Assembly: GCF_028769735.1 (NCBI RefSeq)
Contig: NC_088176.1
Span: 17,951,501-18,015,500 of the forward strand
Length of the DNA stretch: 64,000 nt
Reading direction: 5' to 3'
Source of the DNA: Zonotrichia leucophrys gambelii
Taxonomy: Eukaryota; Chordata; Aves; Passeriformes; Passerellidae
The notes below the pieces were generated by a model. That model did no database searches, was not told the DNA's origin, and saw only the letters and a program-made list of their open reading frames with translations. Made by a program: the position numbers and the translations under genes. Below, piece by piece: positions 27,501 through 42,500 of this stretch. How positions within the stretch are numbered: position 1 is the stretch's first letter; the number at the start of each line of letters is the position of its first letter.

Positions 27501-30500
27501 TCTAGGAACATTCAAGACAAGTGAGACATTAAATGCCTTCCAAATAAATTATATAAACTGAATTAATGTAATAAGGTGATACGTGACACACAAAGGATGC
27601 AGGAATTGTGTCCTTTGTAATGTAATAACAAAACCTTTTTTCAGCCCGGTTCATGTTCAATTTTTTTGCATAAAACCTTCTTCCTTGTTTTTTGCAACAA
27701 GATCTTGAGTTTCAATGGGAGAAAAAGCTATTTTTATTAAAGCTCTGCATTCAGAAAAATAAAAGTTCAAAAAAGAAATATTATTGCAATCTTAATTGTT
27801 AAATGTATTGACATTAAATATCACAGCAAAGCAATAAAAAGGAAGTAAAATCTAATTTAAGCTCATATGCAAAATTCAGAGTAGAGGGAGAAGTAAATGA
27901 TGGTCAATGAGATGTATGACATGATTTTACTGGTTTGTCATTTAGGTGAATGGAATTGATGTAACATCTTTGCCATGCAATGAAGTCCTGACTTTACTGC
28001 AAAGCTCTCCTCCAGATCTGCACCTTGTGGTTGGCCGTGCTGACACTGACCCACGTCCCTCAGTTAGGCCAGATGAGATTCCTGAAATTACTCTCACAAA
28101 GGGTGCTGATGGACAGCTAGGTGTGTACTAAATGTTGTATTTGCTATTTTGGACAGGAATGACAGCCTGAGATAATCATAGGAATGACAGGATAATCATA
28201 AGCAAACATGCATTTGGATCAGTAAGATCCAAACTGACCTTGACACCTTTATGCTCTTCATCACCCATGACCAAGGAATGAGAGCTTTTTTTGTGGGCAA
28301 CACCTAAGAGGGAAGACTAATATCTCTTGTTAGACTAATGAAGGTATCTGGAAAAATGATCTTTGGATTATCACCCCACTAACTGAAGTTTCTGGCAGAT
28401 TTCCAGTATCATATTTTTATGTTACTTATATACATAAGTTTTGGGTGGTTGGATAATAATGTCTACTACCTGCAGAGACACATAAAGATCTATTTGGACG
28501 GAAAGAAAATAATTGAAGAAAAGGTAAAGTTTAAGAAGGATGAGCCATAGGTTGAGACTACACTTTGCTATTCAAAAAATCTCCACTTGATTCACCACAG
28601 ACACAAGGTTTTATCTACAAACAATACAAACAATAAAAGAAATCCCCACAATGTGAGTACCTTGATATTTCTGTAGCATGTTATGAGTACTGCACACAGA
28701 TAAAACTGTAGCCTCAGGAAGCAGTATGGCTATACGTGCTCATGTACAGCAGGTAGGAACTAGTTATTTCAGAGATTCTTTGAGTGTAGTTTGCACTGTG
28801 TAGGTCCCTCCTCAGCTGTTGTAGGCCTCCTTTCCCATGGCACTCTGAAGACTGCAAGGCATTTAAATGTGCATGTAATGAGGGAGCTGCTGCTATGCAG
28901 CTCAGTGTCCTATTGCAATGACTATTGAACATCAGGGGAAATAAAGCACTAGGACAGCACTGAAACACAGAGATGGACACCACCATTTAAGTTTTTCCAT
29001 ACTTTTTAAATATCTAATGGCATTTCACTCTTTCAGTCAAGCTTATAAATCCCGTTTTACTGGGGCAAGACTGTTATTTATAATGTCAGTGATTTCTTCA
29101 GCCTATCTTTCAGTGACTCACATTTGTTCCACTTTCAGTCACTGACAGTGAAATTCTAAACACACTGCCACAAAAGATGCTTTCTCTGCATTATTCTAGG
29201 CTTGAAGCTGACAGGAGGAGCTGGAAGCATGTTACAAGGTATTTATGTGCTAGACATAGTGCCTGGCTCTCCTGCCAGTGTGGAAGGCAGTTTGCAGCCA
29301 CGAGATCAGATTGTTTACATCTGTGGACTGTGCACTGAGGGCATTAGCCTGGATGATGCAGTGAGAGTGTGTGAAGCTGCCACCCAGAATGTTCAAATCA
29401 AAGCCACAAGGTAAATCTGAGCATACCTCATCCTCATGCTGAAGCAGCTTTCTAAATTTTACATCAACAAGTCAAACCACACAAAACTAAAAAATGCTTT
29501 ATCTCAAAGGTCTGAATGTTGCAACCTGATAAATAACATTCATAAGACATCTTAACTCCTTGTAATTAAAACTGACAGTGCAAGTACGAGTAGACTCACA
29601 CAAGACAAATGAAAACTCTTCAAATTTCATCATCCAAAACCAAATGTGAAGCCTTTAACTGAGGCTGAGCATCATTTTCATATGTCTTGTTCTCTAGGGA
29701 AAATCTTTCTATTTCTTCACTAGTGTGAACTTTCCCTTTATAGTCTCAGATTCACAACTACAAGGAAGAAACTATTTCTGATCAGAAATTCTGAGATAAT
29801 TCCAACAGATAAAACGTTTTAGAAAGGTGCTAAAAATGCAGCATTTAACGTGCAGCATGACCAGAAAGTCTTTCCAGACCTGAACAATAATTGGCTGTAA
29901 AGGATTTTTCTCATCAGTTCATGGCTGCACTTTTGATTCATTGTGTTGCACACTCTGATATCACCAGCTCAGGTCCTGGACTGATGCAGAAATAGCTTCC
30001 AAAGATCCCAGAGGAACAGTAAAATATTAACTCAAAGCATGTGAGTAACTGAGTTATGTAACCAGACCCTGTGACAGAATGGCTGTCACAGCTGCCTTAA
30101 CATAGTTCAAACTTCTATTACTGTTTTATTAACTTGTGCTTATCTAACAGAAGAAGAAACTGCTGCCTCCTCATACATCTTGCTGTACAACAAGTTAGTA
30201 GCAGCACCTCCTGATTGTCAGAATTTACAAACTAAGGAGCTAAACAGAAATAGGGTAAAAGAACTTACAAAAGAGCATTCCCACTTTATACAGGGGGTAA
30301 CCAAAGCTGAATTCAAAATGGACCAGAAAGCAGCTCTGTATTGAGCCAGGTGATTTAACATGCTTATTTTTTTCCCCAACACATTTCAATAAAATGTTTC
30401 ACTACAGTCAAATATTTTCATATATTGATATCAATTCTCTTTAGAAAAGTACCACTAACAAAATTGTAGAAGGACAACTACAATTTAGATAATTGCATTT

Positions 30501-33500
30501 CTAAAAATAATTTTCATATGTGCTTTACAAAGCATACAGCGCTTAATGGCTCATATATTTCACTTTTTCTGCCCCCAGAAATGGCAATCCAGTGGTTCCT
30601 ATAGAGCAGGAAAATAGTAAGTAAGGCTAACGTTTTTGGGTTTTAGTTCAAAACTTGCTGATTTTGAAAAAAAGCATAAGGTATTGATTAATTGCATTTA
30701 AAACTTATTAACAATTTGTAATTTGCCATTCAGTATTTCTGTTATGGCCATTTTAAGAGTCTGAAGAAAATTTGGTAGCCGTTTAAAGATAGAAATAAAA
30801 TGTATAGTTTTCTGTAAAAAAAGTAATTTATTACATCTTCAGTTTCTTTTTTTTAAAATTTGTTATTAAATAGGAATTTTATGTGGTCATATTTCAAGAT
30901 CTGTTTGGACTGAAACTATTCTATAAGAAGTTTTCCAGCACTTCTTGAGCCACTATTTAATATGAGTGACTACTTCATCATCTAGACCACCTTTTTATAC
31001 TCTTATTAATGAAGTAAATAGAATCAGCAGGCAGCACTAATATCTGTTAGTTAAAATAAAAGCATTCCTATAAGGGGAGATATTTAATACTCTAACTGAT
31101 ACAAAACTTCAGCAATCATCTGAGCCACAAAGATTTGATCAGAATTGCTCCAGCAGCCTAAGGAGTCTGAGCAAGCACAGGCTGCACCTGCACCCTCAGG
31201 TGGAAGGGAAGGAATCACATCTAGGTCAGCACATACAAAGGGTGTTAGTTATGCAAGTAATACTTTCAAATGCACTTTTGGCTGCAGCATTAAGTCAGAC
31301 CTAACCCCAGTTTCATTTACCTGACTGGATATCTCAGTGGTTTTTGAGTTTTTTTAAAATTATGCAAACATGACTTCAAAAAGTACCTCTGGACCACAAT
31401 TATTCACATGCCTACACTGATCTGAATACTGGCATATGGTTACCTGAAGAACTTTTTTCAAGTCAAGTTAGTGACAGATTTCCTTAGACATGTAGCCATG
31501 TGTCTGTTTCTATAAACTGAAGCAATTTTCTACAAGATATGGATAAAGTTATGTGTACCCTCAGTTAACACGATAGAACTAAAGCACAGTAAATGTGTAG
31601 CCTGGTAGGATTTTGCTTACACAGCCTTATGTGAGCTTTGTAGATTCCAAAATTTCTCAAGACACCTTCAAATAGGAAATGAGACCTGCTCCATCTCTGA
31701 TAGCATTATGAATGCTGTACTGGCACAGTTACCTGCCTCTCCTATAAAACAAGATGTGTAAGGTCCTGCACATGCGTCAGAGCAATCCCAAACATAAACA
31801 CTTGGGCAGAGAACAGACTGAGAGCAGCCCTGAGAAGGACTTGAGAGTGTTGGTTGATGAAAAGCTAAACATGACTGAGCAATGTGCAATCACAGCCCAG
31901 AAGGCCTGTCCTGGGCTGTACCAAAGGCAGTATGGCCATCAGGTTGAGTGAGGGGATTCTGCCCCACTGCTCTGTGAGACCCCACCTGGAGTGCTGCATG
32001 CAACTCTGCAGGCCCCAGCATAGCAAGCACATGGACCTGTTGGAACAATTTAAAGGGGAGGCCATGAAGATGGTCACAGGGCTGGAGCACCTGAGCACAG
32101 GGCTCTCCTTTGAAGACAGGCTGGGAGAGTTGGAGTTGTTCGGCCTGGACAAGAGATGATGCTGGGGAGACCTTACAGCTCCTTCCAGTTCCTAAAGGGT
32201 ACTGCAGAGAGACTTCGACAAAGGCATGTAGTGATAAGACAAGGGGGAATGGCATCAAACTGAAAGAGGGCAGGTTTAGATTAGATAGTAGGGAGAAATT
32301 CTTTACTGTGATGGTGGTGTGACACTGGATCAGGTTGCTCAGAGAAGTTGTGGACACCTCATCCTTTAAAATCTCCAGGTCCAGGCTGGATGAGGCTTTC
32401 AGCAACCTGGTCTAGTGAAAGGTGTCCCTGCTCATGGCAGAGGGTGGAAACTAGATGATTTTTAAGGTCCTTTTAAACCCAAACTGCTCTATGATTCTAT
32501 GATTCTTCCATTAAAAAGGCACATTAAAAAACCTATACTAATTTTGCATTTGGTGTTCCATTTGCTATCACCACTCATAGATTTATTGATGAATCCGTAA
32601 TAATTTGTTATTAAGAAAGCAAGCCTTCATTTTTATAGGTTTAGTTACAAGAACACATACTAAAATTGCAATTGCAAAAGGCAGCTTTTTTAAACTACAG
32701 GGCATTAATTCTTTTCAATAATTCACACATTAAGAGTACTTTGTGGAAGACAGCTAAGATCAGAATATGATAAAGCAAAACCACAAAACTGGGGGGCTGA
32801 TAGAGGTGGGAGTGTTCCTTCATCTGCCTGATCATTGCCACATGTCTAGAGTGACTCAGTCTGGTCTCTGATTGTTGCTACAATTTTTAAAATAACAATG
32901 GCTAAGATGCAGTAGCTCTGCAATTCATGACTGAAATGTTTATATCTCTGTGCAAATTGGCAAACTTCATCATGCAGTGATCTCACACTGCTTCGTATAG
33001 CATAAATATTGGATATTGATGCTTTGTTTAATAATCTAAGCACAGAGTTTGCATTCCATGGGTACATGAAGTTTAGCAGGAGGCCTGTCAGAGCAAACAT
33101 ACATGTTTGTTTTTAGGGCCACCAGCTGAAACAGAGAAAGCCAATATTTCTTTGTCAAATGAAAACCTGAACTCCCAGGAACAGCATCTGCTGCATGAAC
33201 ATGGTAAGGAACTTTGCATTTTTCAATTAGGATTAGTAAAATTGTGTTCTTTGAAAGAAAAGTAAGTTTATAGGTGATAATAGCATCACCTGGGAAAGAT
33301 TAGTCTTCATAAAAAATCCTGCCTCCCTCAGAGTTTCAGAGAACATTTATACATTACTGCTCTCCATCTGGTGTCTCTGTAGGATGCAATTCTTAAAGCT
33401 TCTTTTGGAACCTGCTCACGGGGAGGTAAAAAGGTCACAGTGATTCACATTTCAGGAGTTTTAGGCCACATAAATCCGAGGGATTTATTTTGTATTTCAC

Positions 33501-36500
33501 ATATAAAATATCAAATGTTTTATTATGTCTCTGAATGAGATTTTGAGTGTTATACTGTAGAGTATTTTACCATGAGTGTTATACTGTAGAGTATTTTACC
33601 AGGACAACTATCTAAAAATTGTTCTTCCTTTTTCACAGAGAAACATTTGGAGGAAACAAACTGTGATGATCAGCAGAACACTCCTGATTCTCCAGAATGT
33701 AAAGTAAGTGACACTCTGAGGTATGAGGTGGTTCATCAAGTGAAGTGAGCTATATGGAGAGAGGTTTTTTCAATAGTGGTATTTAATGCATTTTCTTCCT
33801 CTCTTTGAAAATGTGAATATAATGCACTTGGAGAGTGTCCTGTAAGTGTTGAATTGTATTCAGCATTCACACAGTAGAATGCACTGGGCACTTCCTGGGG
33901 ACAGACTCTTCTGTTGCTGTCTTTCAATGCTTAGAAAGAAGGCAGCAAAGGAAAAAGACACAGAATGTCACAGCATGGGATTCTGGGGAAAATACGTGCA
34001 ATTGTTAAACATTTTCCACAACAATCTTTGAAAACTGAGATTAATGTGTTTCATTCTGCAATTTTCAGACAGACATTTGAAAATAGAGTAAAATTAGCCC
34101 AATCTTTGCAGTACTATGCAGCACTGATATAGACCGATATGAACTTGGCAAGAGTAATGCATTTTTCAAGTTATTTATTATTTATTATCAATTCCTGAAT
34201 GCACAGGAATGTTGTTGTTCGGGGAAGAAAAGTTATTTCCATGCTCAGCATACAATGCTTGAAAATTCTTACAAGCGCAAACATCACTTCTATTGGCGCA
34301 AAGGCATGGAAAGTAACTTTAATTTAAATGACCCAAAGTGGGAGTGGTATTTCATGTGAATAGATATAGATTAAGTATTTTTCTCTTTATTGTGTAAAAA
34401 AGCTGTTTCTTGTTAAAATTAGACCTCCAACCTGGCAAAAAATTTCAAACAATTTCCTAATTTTTTATTATGTCATCACTATTTCACTATTACTGCTTCT
34501 TCTGCATGATTTAATCCATGACGGCTTATCTGTTCCACCTGCAAAAATATTTCAGAAGGCTGATACTTGTGGCAGTGGAACTAGTCATGCTGCAAGTCAT
34601 AAACATTTCTAGCTTGCTGCTATTTCTGACATAGTACTTGACCCTAAAAAAGCAGCTGATTTTAAAAGCAAATGAAGTGCTAAAGTAAGAGATGGAAATG
34701 TTGGGATTACAAGATTAAGATCTAAATTAGAGAAGAATAAGAGAATAAACTATGTACTGCATTACTGTCACGCCGGATGTAAGAATGCCTTATTTGTCAA
34801 TTAAGGTGATTTATCTGATATATTATAAAAGGATTACAGAAGTACACATTTCTTTGCTCTTAAGGGTTATTTTTCCCCAGCAGCAATTATTAAACAGAGT
34901 ATGAAAATAAGTATGTACTATTTTTATTCTGATACATACATGCAGCTCTTATCTTGATTCCTGGAAGTTCTGTAGATCTATTCAAGAGCAGAGTAGGAAA
35001 TATCCCATAATCCACATCAGACAGTGAGGACTGTGGAAATAATGGGAATCTTGAGTAATAAAAATGCAAACAAAATACAGCCCTGAATAAATGTCACTTT
35101 AGACTGCATCCTTGTCTATTGTAGGACTTCATTATTAAGATTGAGCTGGAAAAAGCAGAAAATGGAAGCCTGGGATTTGCACTGGTAGGTGGAAAAAATG
35201 GCAGGGCTATCCTAATAAAAGCCATCAGCCCGGACAGCAGTGCAGATCTGGATGGGAGACTTCAAGTTGGTGACATCTTACTGAAGGTAATGTTCGTTCT
35301 CCATTGCTTTGGCTCACATTTTCTCTACTTTATAATGAGCATCTGTCCAATACAAAGTGGAGCAGATTGGAAATCTGATGCTGCTTTGCACAGTAACATG
35401 TAGGAGGTGCTGTCCCTTGGCTCCTGGTGGTCAGAGGGCTGTCCTGAGACCCCTGTGTCTTCCCTGGAGTTCAGCCTCCTGTGGGACTGGGCCTCCCCAG
35501 AGCTGGACACCCCAGCAGAAGCAGACCCAGAATCACAGAGCAAGCAGCCAAGTGCACCTACTCCTGACTGTAACTGTGCCTAGTGAGGATTCCAGAGAAA
35601 CTTCAGGGAAACCAGAGGAACTGGCCAGGCATGCAGGTCACAGCTAACCAGGAGACTACAGGGAAGAACCTGTCACGTTAGGTATTATCAAGACAAACAA
35701 AAAGCACTGGAATTAGGGCTTTTCAGTCTTTATTTAAAATCTTACTATCCTAGCCACTCTGTCACCTTTTAATATAAGTATTCCTTTTTGTTACACCAAA
35801 TTACTTTTTCTTCTCCCTCCATGAGTTTCAAAATTGTTTGATTTTCTGGCTTTGATTTACTTCCATCTCTCTTTCATCTTCTCAATGAAGAATGGGGGAA
35901 AGCCCACTTACTATCTCAGATGATAATTCTGTGGTGTCCTGCTGGCAATCATGGCATAAAGATAAAGAGGTGAAGGATCAAGTGAGTCAGGAGAGAATGA
36001 GAATTCTCTCCCACAAATGGGAGAAAATGATGACACATGAAGTTCAAAGAAGTTATATGAAGATTTCCCAGTGCTAGAGCTTTGTGCTACAGGAATGTGG
36101 AAATACACATCATTGTATTTTTCAGGTGAATGAGACCTTTGTGTCTGGTCTGCCACGCCAAACAGTCACAGATCTGCTGCGCAAGGCGCAAGGCACCGTT
36201 CAACTCACTGTCTGCCGAAGCCTGGCTTTGCACTGGGCCTATTCAGGCAACCAGAGCAACAGAGCTCCCACTCCAAACACAAAGGCAGAGCCTGGTAAGC
36301 ACCCACATCCACTCATCATATGACAGAAGTGGGAATATGGTTGCCTGAATTCAACTTTGGTCTTAGTGAAACAAGTCAATTTTACAGTCAGTCCTGTCTC
36401 ATAGCTGTAGGTACAAACACATTCTTCACCCTGATTTGCAGCTCTGGCTAAACTGCTCAAGACATAGGACCACAGGGAAGAAATGCCCAAGTGTGATTTT

Positions 36501-39500
36501 TAAATCTAGGAACAAAGCTGTAAGACCCTCAAAGATGCTTTAATTCAGTTTAAGCTTTTTTAAGTCGTGAATGTTGGTCTGATTTCACCCCATTTTATGC
36601 AACTCATTGATGAAATCACAGCCTGGTTTTGGCTCAGTTGCTAAAATACTTCTCCCACAAATTTCACATCCCATCGCTCCTACTTATCTCCTGGATGCAC
36701 TACACCTCCTGTTCTGTCTGGCAGACAGAGCCTCTCTCTTCTGTGGTGTTCATGCTCAAACACAGAAGCCTCTGCTCCCAGGTCTATTGTTATTCATTTG
36801 AGAGCAAACCCATCTTGCAAAGGGCAGTACTTACAGGCATGACTAACTCTATGGAAGAACTTTGTGCTCTATGCTCTGCTCTATTGAATTCTCAAAAAAA
36901 TCCAAACTAATTAAAGCTGGGAGTGGAAGCAAGGATATAAAACTACCAATAGATTACATAGTTATAGTCCTCAACGTTTTATTTCTTTGAATACTGAAAC
37001 ATTTCCTATAATGTGGAGAAACGTAAGTGGGAAGGATATAGAATTCCTCCTTCTGGCCTGCTGGTTATTGAAGGCTTTGTTTCAAGTATTCATAATCAAG
37101 ATACTGCCATTGCCATTTTCTTCTTACATGACATCAGTGAATTACGTAGTTTCTGGGAAGTTTGAACTGTTTTCCTGAAAAACACAATGGTATTACAGAA
37201 GTAGTGGCAGCAAAGTTAATTTATGGTATTTTTCCCTTAGCACTGTGAAGGAATGAGCTGGGTTAGGGAGAGCAGATTTAAATTGTTTCATGGTTTTTTA
37301 TAGCTGCTGTTGATACAGGGCTTTCTTTCAGTGTATCTTCTGGCAGTCTGAATTATGCTGGCTTCTTTGGTGGCGACATATGGCATTTGTGCACTATTAA
37401 CCCTCCCAGGCATTCACAAGAGGGAGATTCCATGCTAGTTTAAGGCACCATATTTCAGTGCCCCATCTGAGGTCAAAGTCCTTTGGTCTAAGCAGCAGAG
37501 AACAAACGGACCTATATTTTCATGCATTTGATTTTTTTTTTGTTTGTTTGTTTTCTGGTATTCAGCAAGTGGTGGGGAAAGCCTGCAAGCTCAGCCTGTT
37601 TTCAGTTTCAAGCAAGAAGGCTCCAACCAAATGTGCAACAAGGTAAAATCAGAGAAGTTTTCAGAAGTTATCAGGCAATGTACTCATGTTTGTTTACAAT
37701 GTGAGTTTGCTGCAATGTGGGCAAGAACCAGACCTTCTTGATGAAAAAAATATTTAATCTGAGGGAAGTGTGCTGCCATGACTGGAGCTGCTGACATTTG
37801 AGTGAGTCAGGATTCCACTGAGACAAGAGCATATGATAAGTAGAATACATATGCTAAAAGGGTGGAGGGAAGAAAGGCTGCATATGCAAGTCTTGTTCTG
37901 ATTCTTTATAATACTGAAATGAATAATTTATTAATTTTATCATCCTTTCAGTACTTCTAAACCATGTACATGAAAAGATTTCTATCCAGCTATCTCCACT
38001 ACTATTCAAAATTCAAATGCATCTAAATTTCTTCAAATATGACTATTATTTTGAATCTTAGTAAATCCTGCAAGACATTCCACATTAAATTTCAGAGCAT
38101 TTATTATTTATAAATTTAAAACTGTAAAACTCCTCAGTAAATGTGAGAAAATTAGGTCTTATCCTCAAGAAAACAAATGAAAAACCCAAACCCTGATTCA
38201 AGTAATGTAATTGAACCAGAAAAAGAAAAATGGTAATTTGAAATAATTATTTATCAAGTGTTACAGCTGAGAAGAAGCTGCTTTCATATACTAATAGCAG
38301 ATATCCTGCATTATTATTTAAATGTAGGACCTAGTCATTACTCTTTAGGATGGATAAACAGCCACCAGTACTATTGCTTCTATTGCATATGGAGGATCAT
38401 CAAGGGTCTGCCTTCTCTGTTAGCTGAGTGCTTCTTCAGCAGAGCAGCTGCACCCTGCTCCTACCATTAGCATTGTTGTGTCTAAGATAAAAAAGGAAAT
38501 TATTACCAACAGCTCCATCTCAGGTGCTGGTGCTTCCTGCTGCCAAGAACTGGGAGAAGAAGAATGTGACTCATGATTCCTGTGATTGCATTTTCTTTCT
38601 CAGATCAGAGAAGATATAACCAACCTTTCAAAGTCAGTCATGCATGCTGAGATGTAGAGGTGTCTCTGGACTGTGCTATTGCTCAGAAACTTACAAATCT
38701 AATAAGGCTTTTTACTCCGACTAGTTACTGCAATACACACTTTTGTCTGAAAGTGGAAACTATTTTATTTTCCCTTTCCTTCTTAAGCAAAGGACATGTT
38801 TCTGTCAGAAATAAGAGTGTTGATGAAAGTAACTACATTCTTGATGTTTCTGTGTACTGATTTTTCACAGCTTTTTCTTATTTGAAATATGCAGGATGCA
38901 GAAAGAACAGACAAATCTCCTCTGCAAGGTCAGCTGGCTGGACAAGACTACAAGGACCTCATCAGTAATGTTTCAGACAGGTAAGTCTTTCAAATGAAGT
39001 AAAACTATTAAAATAAATAGTATGGATAAATTATTTGTATATTTCCAGCTCTGTCCTAGTGTGGTATGAAAACGACAGAACACGGGTCTATTGGAACGCA
39101 GCTCCACCTTGAGGAAGAGCTGCTAAACAGCTTCCACACAACTACTAAGATAAGAGAATTGAAGCTTTCAGGTGTAAGGCCTAACAATGGAAAAATATCC
39201 TACATGAAAATACTCACTAGCTGTGAGAAACCTTACTTCCAGTCATTTTTGAGCATCTTTTTATTCAGAGTATGTTCTTACCTCTGAAAAAACCAACAAC
39301 AATTGCATACTGAAAATAGTATTTTTAGTAGCTATATTTGCAAACAATACGCCAGACAAAATGCTACTACAGCACCTTGAACTTATGATCTTCAGAGTTC
39401 TGATTAATTCTTGTAAAGAGCTGCCCAAAAAAGTTAAAAATAAGCACAAGCAGATTAAACACAAAATCTTTGTATGGTTCAGATTATCTAAGCTTCTGTC

Positions 39501-42500
39501 ACTTCAATTGACATTGTTTTGCAGGTCACAGAAATGTGTAGAATGTGAAAGCTGCAGAAGAGAAAATCAACAGTCTGAATCAGGCAGCTGGAGCAATGAA
39601 GATGATGTTATGCCCCACAGGATTCCTGTTCTACCTAGAAGTAATCATGCAAAAACTTCTCTTGTTTCTTCAACAGTATAGCCCAGCATCTCCATACATG
39701 TACACTGAGAACAACACTAGTCCCTTGTACACAAGCTAAGGATTTGCTCTTTCAGTCTAAAAGATCAGAGCACTCAGGACACAATTTTTACTACTGATGC
39801 ACAGATAGGCCATCCAAACTTTTGTAACTCTTAAAGGAGACACGAGGTCTCTCCTCTCTCCCTGACTGTTCCCATACAACTTCCCAAAATAAGTAAATAA
39901 ACACTTAAAATGCAGAACAAAGGGTCAAATTGTCTCTCAAGACCTCTTACTCAGAATCACTGAATTTCACCCCTCATGACAATTTCATTAAAATCTCTAG
40001 AACTGATGTGCTTAAGCAGGTACTGAAGCACTTTCATAGCTCAGGTGCCAAAGCCCCTCTGACACCCAGAAGAGTTTACAGAAAGAATCTGCCTAATTGT
40101 TCCTTTATGAAAATTAAGCTCCTTCTACTCCAAATGAGAATAATTTGTGAAAGGAATGATACTGAAGATGCTGCAGTATCTCACAGATTCTGTGAAATAC
40201 AGATTGCTCTCTCTGTCCTTGCTTCTTCTCACCCAGTGGAAGCAATGAGTTGCTGATGGCTCTTATTAGAAGTAAAACATAGGTAACTCCCTCACACTAA
40301 CAAGCCTTGCTGGCCAACAAACAGAACATTATAAACAATCTATCATCTACTACCTGCTCAGAGTTTGGGATTTTTTAATTCCCCTTGATCTGTAAGGAGA
40401 GGTGTGTGGGAAATAACGTGCTCTGTCTGGAGTGGGGATCTGTCTTCACTGCCACCCTCAGCTTGATAATAGGAGCCTCTTTGAGGGTTAGAGACTGGAA
40501 TACAGGCAGAAAATGTCTTAAAAGCTCAGGCAAAGTGGGGGCAAGTTGTAGCCCAGACATAAACACAGCAAGCACAACTCTATTGGAACAGAAATTAATT
40601 AAGAGTAGTGATGATACAATACAGGAGGAGAGCAGAGCAATGCTTCTTGTCTTCATCCTGCAACAAACCCCTGGGACACATCATCAGCTTTTCTTTGAGA
40701 CAGCTGGTATGTTATCCTTTGCAAACAGCAGCCTATGACTAAAAATCCCAAATTCCATAATTCCTCTACCTCAAACCATTATTTTTTACATAAAAAGCTA
40801 CTGTTTTTACTCAACATGGGAACAGAAGTTTTTCTATCACTCCAGTAGAGTAGTGATATTTTTTCAGGTGCAATGTTTATCCATTTTCCTAATCTGTCAA
40901 GTACTGGACCAGAACACACATTTCAGGATGAGCTAAGTAGTAAAAGTGAGTCGTGACTTTGGTGCATCAAAGACAGTTCATATATTGCTCTTGAAGGGCA
41001 GTATGAGTTAAGATGAGAAGAAAAATGTATTTGCTTACTTCAGGAAGGAAGAATTTGCCGTGATTATTCCTAGCAGTGGAGTGGGCCAATACTAATTGGT
41101 ATGGAAATGTTGGAAATGCAAAGATGATTCTCTGTAAAGATGTGGCCAGTCTCCTATACCAGTATAAACTAGCATTAAAGTCTCCAATTCTGCAAGAACA
41201 GTTTATTTAGAACAGACTGTATTTAGAAACTATGTGAGGAAATAACTTGCAATAGTTGGATCTGCTTCCAAATAACATGAAATGTGGTGCTAGTTGTATC
41301 CATGATGTTGACTTCTTCTTTCTGCTGTGAACATAAGTAAGTTGAAAATATTTTCTTCCATTTTCTCATATTTCACTTCCACAATATAAGCAGCAAAATA
41401 TATATACACACTGCAGCTCCCTAGTTTTCAAAGCCAAGATTCTGCACTATGAACAATAATAATTAAAACTTCTTGCTTTTTTGTTATTTCTTTTGAGTTT
41501 TTGTTTGCTTTTTTTTTTTTTTTTTGTTGATACATAGACAGAACCTTTGCTTCTGGAGATGAACTGACTCAGTTAATTAACTTGAAACCATCACAGAGTG
41601 GAGTAGATCCAAGGACTGGCATAACAGGTCTTATTCAAGGACTTCAGCTGCAGATTGAGAATCAAGAGGTGCTAAAGGAGTTTATGGTAAACTTTGATCA
41701 CTTCTTAAGAGTTAAAAGTTCAGCAAAGCTAAGAAAGTGGCTTTCCATACAATGCATACTGTATGGGAGTTCACTTTGTATATCTTTACTGCATCCTTTT
41801 CCTCTGACATTTATTCCTGCCAAAATGGGGTTTCTGCTCTGCTGTTTGGGTGGTAGTACAGTATTTGCATATCTCTTTCCACGTCTATCAGTCTTACTAT
41901 GTTCCCTGTTCAAAGACACTTCCCATGTAGAAGGAAAATAAAAAATGTAACATTCAAAATGTAGATTAGGAATTACTTTTTCCTAGACTGACTTCTTCTT
42001 ACCCCCTCAGCTCTGCTGAACATCTACCTAAGAACTATCCTAGGGGCTGCACCTAAGCAAGAAATCCATGCTGCTAAGGATTCACTAAAGTAGAAACAGT
42101 TGAAAGGAAATTGTTCCACTCAAAGGAACACCCCACTTATCCATGTAACTCATTGCCACAAGATGCTGTTATGATCAGGAACTTTGTAATGAAATTACAA
42201 AGAAAAAGTAATGTACCTCCACAGATAACGAAAACACATAATTATATCTGATTGCATATAAATAATGAAAAAAAAAGTAAAATTAGGAAGGCTTGTAAAA
42301 TCTCTTGTTTCAGAACATAAACAGAATATGAAGTTATCATCAAATTCCCAAAGAACAGATTATTTCATTATTCTTCAAGATATTTTCCTTTAAAGGACAT
42401 GCTCATTACCAGTGCAATGGATTGCTGCCACTTTTCCATAGTAATTGCAATGTTATCAGTTTCTTTCACTTGCCTTTATATCTCTGACTTTCTGGGTACA

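Noticed and set aside
31890..32405. 171-codon antisense frame
   Set aside because: It is the reverse strand of the CR1 element.
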